DNA of 5,114 bases from Betaproteobacteria bacterium (GCA_003153335.1 PLYG01000058.1:599-5712), one strand, 5' to 3'. Shown: positions 1 to 5,114, counted from the first letter of the stretch. The notes: a model not told the origin generated them from the letters alone. A program made the numbers and translations.

Positions 1-180
1 CATCAGGCCGGTCAGGCTATGCGTGAGCGTGCCGTTGCCATGGTTGGTGAAGGCGCTGGTTGGCGTGGATTCGATCACGCTGGCATTGGGGTTGCCTGCA
101 GTGCAGGCGGCGGCGCCAGCCTCAAATGCAGTGGCCTGCATGGCGAGGAGGGCGGCCAGGGCGAGTTGATTGCGGTACAT
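1..180 (-). CDS. Exported DUF1566 (Lcl_C) protein, N-terminal part, cut by window edge
   Basis: This is the 5' part of a gene that runs off the left edge; 60 codons are visible. The ATG at 178-180 is preceded by an AGGAG Shine-Dalgarno (187-191 on the plus strand) at a 6-nt spacing, which fixes the start. Residues 1 to about 24 form a signal peptide: MYRNQ, a hydrophobic Leu/Ala stretch, then small residues suited to signal peptidase I, so the product should be exported. After it come ACTAGNPNASVIES and then FTNHGNGTLTHSLTGLM, which matches the typical opening of DUF1566/Lcl_C domains (F-x-D/N-x-G-x-G-T-V-T-H-x-x-T-G-L-M-W). The expected W-K-R continuation lies outside the window. It sits 94 nt downstream of another DUF1566 gene on the same strand, so the two are probably tandem paralogues in one transcript. 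The family's molecular function is poorly known; a surface or periplasmic role is inferred only from the signal peptide. Confidence 0.8.
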   Translation of the reverse strand, partial: MYRNQLALAALLAMQATAFEAGAAACTAGNPNASVIESTPTSAFTNHGNGTLTHSLTGLM

Positions 181-274
181 GAGGGACTCCTGACAGGGAT
201 TCAGCTTGCGCATCTATTACGTTGATTCCGGGGGATGGTCGTAACGGGCCATGACGACAAATGATCAAAAGGGT

Positions 275-1081
275 CTAAAACTGCGCGCCACGAACCAAGC
301 GCACGTAGTTGTGGGAACTGTTCGACTTGCTGCTGGCAGACGTATTGCCAGTATGGAAATTGACGTTGAACGCGCGGTCAAGAACCAGGAGATACGACGA
401 ACCAGTCCAGAAAAACGACGAATCACTGGTGTTAGGGAAGTAGGTCTGGTCGATGCTCGGAATCGATCCATTGGCATAGACCAGGGTGAAGAGTTCGCGC
501 ACCGTCGGCATGCGCCAGTCGGTGTAGGTGCAGAGTGCGGCGGCGTTGACCGCGGTTACAAATGCCTGGGTGTTGCATAGGTTGCCTTGCAAGGTGGCAT
601 TGCAGGTATTGCCGCCCGTGCTGCCGGCATTGCCGCCGTTGGTGCTGCCGTCGCTGTTGTACCAGTTGTAGGTATGGCCGAAATAACGCGGGTCGGTGAC
701 GGCGGCGGTCTTGACTTCCCACGTCAGGGCAGTGACGTTGTCCCGGGTGCATGCCCAATCAGTGGCGGCGGTGCCCAGGGTGGCGCTGGCAGCGAGCGCG
801 GTGCCGTTGTTGGCGATCTTGGTGTAGTCGAAGCCCTTGGCGCCCGCGCCCGTTTTGGGCAGCGCGCTGGCCGCTGCTGCTGCATCGCGCCCGTAGCGGC
901 AGTCCTGGCGTGGATGGGTACCGGCGTCGCGGGCGATGCTGGCAGCGTTGGACGCGGCCACGCCGTCGGCAACGGTGTCGTTGTAGCAGGTGTCCTGGCC
1001 GGTGTCGGGAAGCCCGACGGCATGGACGGGAACGGCGGCGAACAGCAGGGCGAGCAGGGGTGCACGCGGGAAGCGGGTCAT
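275..1081 (-). CDS. Exported DUF1566 (Lcl_C) domain protein
   Basis: A 268-residue protein with a signal peptide and a C-terminal DUF1566/Lcl_C domain (family named after the C-terminal domain of a Legionella collagen-like protein). The start at 1081 is chosen over upstream in-frame codons because a GGAG Shine-Dalgarno (1090-1093) lies 8 nt before it and because a clean signal peptide begins there: MTRFPRAP, a Leu/Ala core, and a probable cleavage after VHA (residue 21). The mature part opens with GLPDTGQDTCYND. Around residues 83-125 it has GFDYTKIANNGT and DWACTRDNVTALTWEVKT, followed by a Gly/Asn/Ser-rich linker (about 140-162). The domain core is TDWRMPTVRELFTLV (187-201), FFWTGSSY (223-230) and YVRLVRG (259-265), which are family hallmarks. 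Six cysteines (32, 61, 111, 160, 169, 184) could form disulfides in the periplasm or outside the cell. The biochemical role is unknown. It is followed by a second DUF1566 gene. No convincing promoter was seen in the 166 nt upstream. Confidence 0.88.
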   Translation of the reverse strand: MTRFPRAPLLALLFAAVPVHAVGLPDTGQDTCYNDTVADGVAASNAASIARDAGTHPRQDCRYGRDAAAAASALPKTGAGAKGFDYTKIANNGTALAASATLGTAATDWACTRDNVTALTWEVKTAAVTDPRYFGHTYNWYNSDGSTNGGNAGSTGGNTCNATLQGNLCNTQAFVTAVNAAALCTYTDWRMPTVRELFTLVYANGSIPSIDQTYFPNTSDSSFFWTGSSYLLVLDRAFNVNFHTGNTSASSKSNSSHNYVRLVRGAQF

Positions 1082-1211
1082 GGTTGTGGCTCCGTGGATC
1101 GTGAGCGGGTCGTGATGCGCTCTTGTGGGAGGGTGTTCATCCCCGACAGCGCTGGCTCCGGTAGTTTGAACAGACAAACCTGCGTTACAAGTGGAACGAC
1201 TTTGCGGGGAC

Positions 1212-1242
1212 TGCGCAGCCTGATTCACTGCGTCACTGCGCA
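1212..1242 (-). other. Inverted repeat after the small ORF, possible weak terminator
   Basis: Seven-base arms, TGCGCAG at 1212-1218 and CTGCGCA at 1236-1242, are perfectly complementary around a 17-nt loop. They lie 5 nt beyond the TAG stop (1248-1250) of the upstream small ORF, where a transcript end could be expected. The same stretch holds three ACTGCG words (1210-1215, 1225-1230 region and 1235-1240), so the pairing may be a by-product of a short repeat. No T-run follows in the minus direction, which argues against a standard intrinsic terminator. Confidence 0.2.
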
Positions 1243-1247
1243 TGTTC

Positions 1248-1580
1248 CTACGACGCTAGTTTGACTGCCGGCAGCAGCGCGGGATAGGCTTCATTTAGAG
1301 GATTATTGATCGAGGTCATCAAATCGATCACATTCTCGACGCTTGAGCCTGCGCTGATGACATAGTCGCCCAAGTTCGCGCGATCGGCGCATCGTGCGTT
1401 GCGGAAATTCCATTGTGGCTGCCAGTGGACAGGCAAGCGTTCGCCGCAACGTCCACCCCCGAGCGCAATCTGTTCGTTGCCCCTGAACATCATCCCGCCG
1501 GGCGCGGCTAGCATCAGGGCCGCGTCATTGAGTCGTGGCAACAGTTCTGCGGCGGAAAGTAATTTTTGCCTATCTTGCAC
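1248..1580 (-). CDS. Small protein of unknown function downstream of nrdJ
   Basis: A 110-codon ORF starting with GTG at 1580, 45 nt after the nrdJ stop and on the same strand, so probably co-transcribed with it. I do not recognise the family. The N-terminal third is helical-looking (KLLSAAELLPRLNDAALML), followed by APGGMMFRGNEQIAL, a stretch of mixed charge with two Trp, and a tail ending YPALLPAVKLAS. There is no signal peptide or membrane segment. That it is coding is supported by a second copy of APGGMMFRG[N/S]EQIA at 5033-5074: over 42 nt the copies differ at four sites, three of them silent. The similarity continues weakly as GRxxExxxxxxW. The start is uncertain: no good Shine-Dalgarno precedes the GTG, and an in-frame stop just upstream (1611-1613) prevents a longer ORF. 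The C-terminal half has no second copy to support it, so a frameshifted or decayed gene remains possible. Confidence 0.5.
   Translation of the reverse strand: MQDRQKLLSAAELLPRLNDAALMLAAPGGMMFRGNEQIALGGGRCGERLPVHWQPQWNFRNARCADRANLGDYVISAGSSVENVIDLMTSINNPLNEAYPALLPAVKLAS
1465..1506 (-). repeat. Diverged 42-nt repeat, copy A (inside the small ORF)
   Basis: This stretch matches 5033-5074 at 38 of 42 positions in the same orientation. It encodes the APGGMMFRGNEQI core of the small ORF downstream of nrdJ. The differences are mostly at third codon positions, the pattern expected of paralogous coding sequence rather than of a recent DNA duplication. Confidence 0.75.
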
Positions 1581-1625
1581 ACTCGCCGTTTCGCGGCGGG
1601 GACGTCGGTCTCACCTGGTAGCCAG

Positions 1626-4481
1626 TCAACCACAGGCACCCGTCCAGCCGCACGCGGTGCAGAATTCGCAACCGTCTTTCTTTACTACGGCGGCGCGACC
1701 GCAATCCGGACATATCGCGCCCGCTTGCACGCGCAAACCGCCCGCGGCCGTTACGTTCTCGCTGCCGACCGTTTCCAGCACGCCCATAGCGCGCACGGGT
1801 TCCCCTTGCGGAGTGAGCACGCCCAGCATGGCGTAGCGGTGCAGGATCAAAGTTGCGAGGTAGGCAATAGTCGAAGGATAGACTTGCTGCCGTTGGGCGC
1901 CAGGCACAGGGGCAAAAAAATCGCCGCGTGGCTCGCCATAATTCAAGAGCTTTTTCAATTTCAGCCCCACCCACGCCGGATCGATCACGCGCATGTCGAG
2001 CGAGAGCAATTTGCACAACCCATCCAAAACGCGCGGATAAACGCCGGCGAGCCACATGGAGTACGGACGGCGTGTGCCGTCCGGCATCAGCAGCTCTTTC
2101 AGGCCCACCAGAAAATCGTCGCCGGTGGCGGGGTTGAGCACATCAACGGTCCACGACATGGTGCCGTCGGTGCCGGTCTTCGGTTCCTTCAACGCGAACA
2201 TGGCATCGACCAGGGGCGTGTTGCCCTCCTGTCCCGCGAAGGTGCCCAATTGCTCGCAGCGATAGCGCACCAGCCGCGCGAAAGCGGCGACGAGCGAAGG
2301 CATGAACACTTCCGCGTCGTCGGGCGGGAAGCGTACCGTGAACGCATCGTCGCCGCTGGCGCGGGCCAATGCTTCGAGCTTGTGGGCGAGCCACACGCGG
2401 TCGTTGCAGCGCATGTCGATGGACAGCATTTTTGCCGCAGCGCCCAGCCCGCGCGGCTGCTCGTTGCCGTTGACCCACGCTTCAAACGGTTTGCCTTCGG
2501 CGTCCTGAGTGACGAAAACGGCGAAGGAGCCCAGCGGGTGTTTGATTTCGGGCGAACACCAGCCCAACGCGCCGTCGGCGAAGTGCGGTCGATTGGGCCA
2601 GCGCAGCGACCCTAGCACGGGGTGCGGCAATTCCTTCAGCGTGATGCGCCGATCGCCGCTGGTGTTGAGGTCGAGCGGCATGGTCTTGGTGGCGGATGCG
2701 GTAGAGAGCACCGCGCCTAGCAGTTCGTTCGGGCGATAGGTCGCGAGTCCCTTCAGTCCGGCCTTCCACGCTTCGAAATACAAGTCTTCGAAATCGTCGA
2801 ACGGATAATCGGCCGGCACATTCACCGTTTTGGAAATCGAGGTGTCGACGTGGGGCTGCACGGCGGCCAGCATGCGCATGTGATCGAGCGCATGCATGTC
2901 CAGCGCGGTGACGAAATACGGCGGCAGCGCATTGACATCACCGCCCCAGGCACGATAAAGCCGCCACGCATGATCGGCCACCTCGTACTCCTTCGTGCTG
3001 CCGTCGGGTTCCCGTTTTTTGCGAAAGTAGTACCAGGAGAACGGGGGCTCGATACCGTTGGACGCATTGTCCGCAAAGGCGAGACTGATGGTGCCGGTGG
3101 GTGCGATCGACAATAGATGCGAATTGCGCAAGCCATGCTCGCGGATGCGCGCTTTGATCGGCTCCGGCAAACGGCTCGCAAAGTTCGTGCCATCGAGGTA
3201 GCGCGCCGCATCGAACCGGGGAAACGCGCCCTTCTCGCACGCGAGGTCCACGGACGCGTCGTACGCCGCGTCACGCATCGCTTGCGCGATACGCGCGGCC
3301 ATGGCCCGCGCCTCGTCGGTGTCGTAGCGCAAGCGCAACATCACCAGCGCATCGCCCAGACCGGTGAAGCCTAACCCGATGCGTCGCTTCGCCATTGCTT
3401 CGTGCTTCTGCTGTGCGAGCGGCCAGTGCGTGATGTCGAGCACATTGTCCAGCGCGCGCACGGCGATTTGCACCACTTCGGCAAAGGCGGGGAAATCGAA
3501 TTGCGCATAATCGCCGAAGGGGGCAGTGATGAACTCGGTCAGGTTGATCGAGCCGAGACAGCAGCAGCCATAGGAGGGCAGCGGCTGCTCGCCACACGGA
3601 TTCGTCGCCTCGATCGACTCGATGTAATACAGATTGTTGTCGCGATTGATGGTGTCGAGAAAAAGAATGCCCGGTTCCGCGTGGTCGTACGTGCTTTCCA
3701 TCACGCGGCGCCAAAGATCGTGTGCGCGTACCGTACGGTAGACCCACAGCCCATCTTCGCGCCGATGGGCGCCGGCGGCGATGGTCGCGTCATCAGGTTG
3801 CGCCCCGTGCACGAGTTGCCAATCGTCCTCGCGCTCCATGGCGCGCATGAAAGCATCAGTGACACCCACACTCACATTGAAGTTGTTGAGTTCACCCTTC
3901 AGATCCTTGGCTCGGATGAAACCTTCGATATCGGGATGGTCGATGCGCATCACGCCCATTTGCGCGCCGCGGCGCGCGCCGGCTGACTCCACCGTTTCGC
4001 ATGAGCGATCAAATACACGCATGTAGGATACCGGTTCGCTCGCCAGGGAATGCGTGCCGCGCACCTTCGCGCCTTTGGGACGGATAGCGGAGAAGTCGTA
4101 ACCTACGCCTCCGCCGCGGCGCATTGTTTCTGCCGCTTCGCGCAGCGCATCGTAGATCCCGGGCTTGCCGTCGACCATGCCCAACACCGAATCGCCCACC
4201 GGCTGCACGAAACAATTAATAAGCGTCGCGTTGATGTCCGTGCCGCAGGCGGAATTGACGCGGCCGGCCGGAATGAACCCGCGGGTCATGGCATGATAAA
4301 AACGCGCTTCCCACTGCACGCGCACGGGTTCCGCTTCAGCGGTTGCGAGCCCCCGAGCCACGCGGCGACGTACGTCGTCTATGCCAGCTTCATCGCCCTT
4401 GGCGTATTTTTCCAGCAGGACGTTGACCGAAACATCCTGCGCGTCCAGCGCCGGCGCTGCACGCATGTCATTGAGCTTCAT
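1626..4481 (-). CDS. nrdJ: Adenosylcobalamin-dependent (class II) ribonucleoside-diphosphate reductase
   Basis: Cytoplasmic enzyme that reduces ribonucleotides to deoxyribonucleotides, using a thiyl radical generated from adenosylcobalamin; it needs neither oxygen nor a separate radical subunit. With the start chosen here it has 951 residues. Visible signatures: LINCFVQP with Cys90 (first redox Cys), the RRGGGVGYDFS loop (121-131), the finger loop NPCGE (294-298) with radical Cys296 plus Asn294 and Glu298, the GCCCLGSINL cluster (305-314) with the second redox Cys, the phosphate-binding PTGTIS (461-466), and HVDTSISKTVNVP (544-556) closing the barrel. Two TSCPD-like repeats follow (about 601-705 and 775-850). 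The tail (924-950) has CPDC, CEFCTAC and a final Cys, for zinc binding or thiol transfer. The short N-terminus leaves no room for an ATP-cone. The start MKLNDM (4479-4481) is preferred: two upstream ATGs (4589, 4559) would add residues unlike the family and would overlap an inverted repeat. None of the three has a strong Shine-Dalgarno. Confidence 0.96.
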   Translation of the reverse strand: MKLNDMRAAPALDAQDVSVNVLLEKYAKGDEAGIDDVRRRVARGLATAEAEPVRVQWEARFYHAMTRGFIPAGRVNSACGTDINATLINCFVQPVGDSVLGMVDGKPGIYDALREAAETMRRGGGVGYDFSAIRPKGAKVRGTHSLASEPVSYMRVFDRSCETVESAGARRGAQMGVMRIDHPDIEGFIRAKDLKGELNNFNVSVGVTDAFMRAMEREDDWQLVHGAQPDDATIAAGAHRREDGLWVYRTVRAHDLWRRVMESTYDHAEPGILFLDTINRDNNLYYIESIEATNPCGEQPLPSYGCCCLGSINLTEFITAPFGDYAQFDFPAFAEVVQIAVRALDNVLDITHWPLAQQKHEAMAKRRIGLGFTGLGDALVMLRLRYDTDEARAMAARIAQAMRDAAYDASVDLACEKGAFPRFDAARYLDGTNFASRLPEPIKARIREHGLRNSHLLSIAPTGTISLAFADNASNGIEPPFSWYYFRKKREPDGSTKEYEVADHAWRLYRAWGGDVNALPPYFVTALDMHALDHMRMLAAVQPHVDTSISKTVNVPADYPFDDFEDLYFEAWKAGLKGLATYRPNELLGAVLSTASATKTMPLDLNTSGDRRITLKELPHPVLGSLRWPNRPHFADGALGWCSPEIKHPLGSFAVFVTQDAEGKPFEAWVNGNEQPRGLGAAAKMLSIDMRCNDRVWLAHKLEALARASGDDAFTVRFPPDDAEVFMPSLVAAFARLVRYRCEQLGTFAGQEGNTPLVDAMFALKEPKTGTDGTMSWTVDVLNPATGDDFLVGLKELLMPDGTRRPYSMWLAGVYPRVLDGLCKLLSLDMRVIDPAWVGLKLKKLLNYGEPRGDFFAPVPGAQRQQVYPSTIAYLATLILHRYAMLGVLTPQGEPVRAMGVLETVGSENVTAAGGLRVQAGAICPDCGRAAVVKKDGCEFCTACGWTGACG

Positions 4482-4551
4482 CGAAGGGATCCGGGGCAAA
4501 GATGACAATTTTACGCGTCTGCCTTGAATTATCGCGCGCGATTTAGCGGTT

Positions 4552-4578
4552 CTGCCCATAATTGATCGCGATGGGCAG
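4552..4578. promoter_or_regulatory. Perfect inverted repeat upstream of nrdJ, possible operator
   Basis: The arms CTGCCCAT (4552-4559) and ATGGGCAG (4571-4578) are exactly complementary and separated by 11 nt (AATTGATCGCG). The element lies about 70-100 nt before the preferred nrdJ start, where a promoter or regulator site would be expected. A GATAAT word further downstream in the minus direction could serve as a -10 box, but no good -35 box is correctly spaced, so the promoter is not settled. The arms do not resemble the NrdR box (ACAC-AT-rich-GTGT). Function is inferred from position and symmetry only. Confidence 0.35.
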
Positions 4579-4589
4579 CAAGCTAGCAT

Positions 4590-4733
4590 CCTTCAAGACT
4601 CCGATTCCGCAGTTCTTGGAGCACAAGTGATTGCCCTGGGGTCGACGATCGCTGTTGCTCAAATTTCCTTGATCACGCACATCTGGCGATCGTGATTTCT
4701 TGCCGGTAGCGTCGCGCCCGTGTCCCGCGAAAC
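4590..4733. other. Gene-free spacer between the tRNA terminator and nrdJ upstream region
   Basis: No coding sequence with a plausible start and ribosome binding site was found on either strand. The stretch should hold part of the nrdJ promoter or leader. A weak 6-bp inverted repeat (ATCACG/CGTGAT, about 4673-4697) is the only structure I noticed. I saw no B12-box or other cobalamin-riboswitch core. Confidence 0.5.
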
Positions 4734-4763
4734 AAAAACACCTAGCCGATACTGCGCTAGGTG
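4734..4763 (-). terminator. Rho-independent terminator of the tRNA-His gene
   Basis: Read on the minus strand, an 8-bp perfect stem CACCTAGC/GCTAGGTG (4756-4763 and 4739-4746) with a 9-nt loop is followed at once by TTTTTG (4733-4738). It lies 10 nt beyond the CCA end of the tRNA-His fragment, so it looks like the original terminator of the intact tRNA gene, left in place when the 5' half was displaced. It would also shield nrdJ from transcription entering from the right. Confidence 0.88.
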
Positions 4764-4773
4764 CTTGAATTTA

Positions 4774-4820
4774 TGGGGTGGCTGACGGGATTCGAACCCG
4801 CGACAACCGGAATCACAATC
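4774..4820 (-). pseudogene. 3' fragment of tRNA-His(GUG), probable attachment site (att) scar
   Basis: On the minus strand these 47 nt run from the anticodon loop (GATTGTGATT, anticodon GTG) through the 3' anticodon strand TCCGG, the variable region TTGTC, the T-arm GCGGG-TTCGAAT-CCCGT, the 3' acceptor strand and the encoded CCA. They agree with tRNA-His of gammaproteobacteria as I know it. Upstream of GATTGTG the match stops: the preceding bases (CTCC) do not pair with TCCGG, and no D-arm or 5' acceptor strand (GGTGGCT) follows. So this is not a functional gene. Tyrosine recombinases of phages and genomic islands commonly cross over at the anticodon loop or T-arm and rebuild the full tRNA at the other end, leaving just such a 3' copy. 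The element would lie at higher coordinates, with the intact tRNA-His beyond it. No integrase gene is visible in the 294 nt available. Confidence 0.82.
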
Positions 4821-4870
4821 GGAGAAATTGAGAAAACCAGTACCATGCAGGACAAGCAAGAACAAATCAA

Positions 4871-4963
4871 TCAGGCAGTTAGCTGTTCCGGGTTGTTCTC
4901 CATATTTCCCAGTTTCTTGCGGTAAGTGTCCCGCCAGTGTCTCACGGCAAACAACCCTCGGAT
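4871..4963 (-). pseudogene. Short open frame, possible C-terminal gene remnant
   Basis: A 30-codon open stretch ends in TGA at 4871-4873 and is bounded upstream by an in-frame stop (4964-4966). It reads IRGLFAVRHWRDTYRKKLGN and then MENNPEQLTA, a charged composition that looks like the end of a real protein. It has no ATG with a ribosome binding site near its beginning; TTG or GTG would have to serve. It lies between the tRNA-His scar and the paralogue remnant, in sequence visibly less GC-rich than nrdJ, as expected inside an integrated element. I do not recognise the family. It could equally be chance. Confidence 0.22.
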
Positions 4964-4974
4964 TCACTTAGCGG

Positions 4975-5079
4975 TCAGACTGTCTGCGCCCACCACCCCC
5001 GCACAAACTCGACGAATCGCCCGTCCTCGATGGCAATCTGTTCGCTGCCCCTGAACATCATTCCACCAGGCGCGATCAG
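4975..5079 (-). pseudogene. Remnant paralogue of the small ORF downstream of nrdJ
   Basis: A 34-codon frame ending in TGA (4975-4977) reads LIAPGGMMFRGSEQIAIED and then GRFVEFVRGWWAQTV. Its first half matches the APGGMMFRGNEQIAL core of the 1248-1580 protein almost residue for residue; after that GR, E and W positions still align. Immediately upstream, an in-frame TAG (5080-5082) closes the frame and all similarity to the other copy stops, so the N-terminal part has been lost or displaced. No start codon with a ribosome binding site serves this frame; an ATG at 5093-5095 is in another frame. It is most simply a truncated gene. Alternatively it is a frameshifted or short gene whose C-terminal half differs from the other copy. 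Confidence 0.5.
5033..5074 (-). repeat. Diverged 42-nt repeat, copy B
   Basis: This is the partner of 1465-1506, matching at 38 of 42 positions in the same orientation, about 3.5 kb away. Three of four differences are silent in the shared frame and the fourth exchanges Asn for Ser. Confidence 0.75.
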
Positions 5080-5114
5080 CTATAAAGCTGGACATTTCTA
5101 TTTACTCCCGACAC
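5080..5114. other. Unassigned right edge, possible insertion-sequence end
   Basis: Homology to the paralogue stops sharply at about 5079, and the last 35 nt are AT-richer. They contain TGGACATTTCTATTT, a word that, from memory, resembles the repeated motifs in the ends of some IS21-family elements. No transposase is visible, the window ends here, and no target duplication can be seen, so this is only a suggestion. Confidence 0.15.

Noticed and set aside
587..1264. Plus-strand open frame (225 codons) over the DUF1566 gene
   Set aside because: Gly/Ala/Val-rich shadow of the minus-strand DUF1566 gene, which has a signal peptide, family motifs and a ribosome binding site.
1581..1625. Terminator between nrdJ and the small ORF (CGCCG/CGGCG hairpin)
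   Set aside because: Only a 5-bp stem with no following T-run; read-through into the small ORF is more likely.
1566..2615. Long plus-strand open frame (349 codons)
   Set aside because: It lies antisense to nrdJ, whose motifs are unmistakable; the frame is open only because of high GC and nrdJ codon use, and its product is low-complexity His/Arg/Gln-rich.
4482..4620. NrdR boxes upstream of nrdJ
   Set aside because: No ACAC-AT-rich-GTGT 16-mers were found; the palindrome present has a different sequence.
4482..4733. Cobalamin riboswitch controlling nrdJ
   Set aside because: No B12-box or conserved core was seen in the upstream region, and the spacer before the tRNA terminator is short for this structure.
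4774..4860. An intact tRNA-His gene
   Set aside because: The bases upstream of the anticodon loop do not pair with the 3' anticodon strand, and no D-arm or 5' acceptor strand GGTGGCT is present.
4659..4967. Minus-strand open frame of 102 codons
   Set aside because: It runs straight through the tRNA-His fragment and its terminator (GCRGFESRQPP is translated T-arm sequence), so it is an accidental frame.
4774..5114. tRNA-His interrupted by a group I intron in the anticodon loop
   Set aside because: The break lies before the anticodon rather than at the usual intron position, no intron core was recognised, and the 5' exon is absent from the remaining 294 nt; an att scar explains it better.
1..5114. 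CRISPR array or other regularly spaced repeats
   Set aside because: The only repeats seen are the single diverged 42-nt pair and very short words; there is no periodic spacing.

Overview
This is a GC-rich window from a proteobacterium, most likely a gammaproteobacterium of the Xanthomonadales/Lysobacterales group (Xanthomonadaceae or Rhodanobacteraceae type). The indications are a long class II ribonucleotide reductase with TSCPD-type repeats, paired exported DUF1566 (Lcl_C) proteins, and a tRNA-His 3' half with an encoded CCA in the gammaproteobacterial form. The lineage is inferred from family resemblance, not from a search. All supportable genes are on the minus strand, so the gene order reads from right to left.

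Right end (about 4775-5114): this is a patchwork. It holds a 35-codon remnant (4975-5079) that is paralogous to the small ORF downstream of nrdJ, a short open frame that may be a gene tail (4871-4963), and 47 nt that reproduce exactly the 3' part of a tRNA-His(GUG) gene from the anticodon loop to the CCA (4774-4820). A strong intrinsic terminator follows (4734-4763). A tRNA cut at the anticodon loop is the usual scar left by a tyrosine-recombinase element, so I read this as the boundary of an integrated element lying to the right, mostly outside the window.

Centre (1626-4481): nrdJ, the adenosylcobalamin-dependent ribonucleoside-diphosphate reductase, is the dominant and most secure gene. It makes deoxyribonucleotides by a cobalamin radical mechanism. 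Its upstream region carries a perfect 8-bp inverted repeat (4552-4578). The gene is followed after 45 nt by a 110-codon ORF of unknown function (1248-1580), likely co-transcribed.

Left end (1-1081): two consecutive genes for exported DUF1566 proteins. One is complete (275-1081). The other (1-180) is cut by the window edge and retains only its signal peptide and the start of its domain. Both have clear Shine-Dalgarno sequences and are probably one transcription unit. They have no evident functional link to nrdJ.

No CRISPR array, riboswitch, complete mobile element or complete RNA gene was found. The most interesting material is the tRNA-His scar and the paralogous small-protein sequences on either side of nrdJ.
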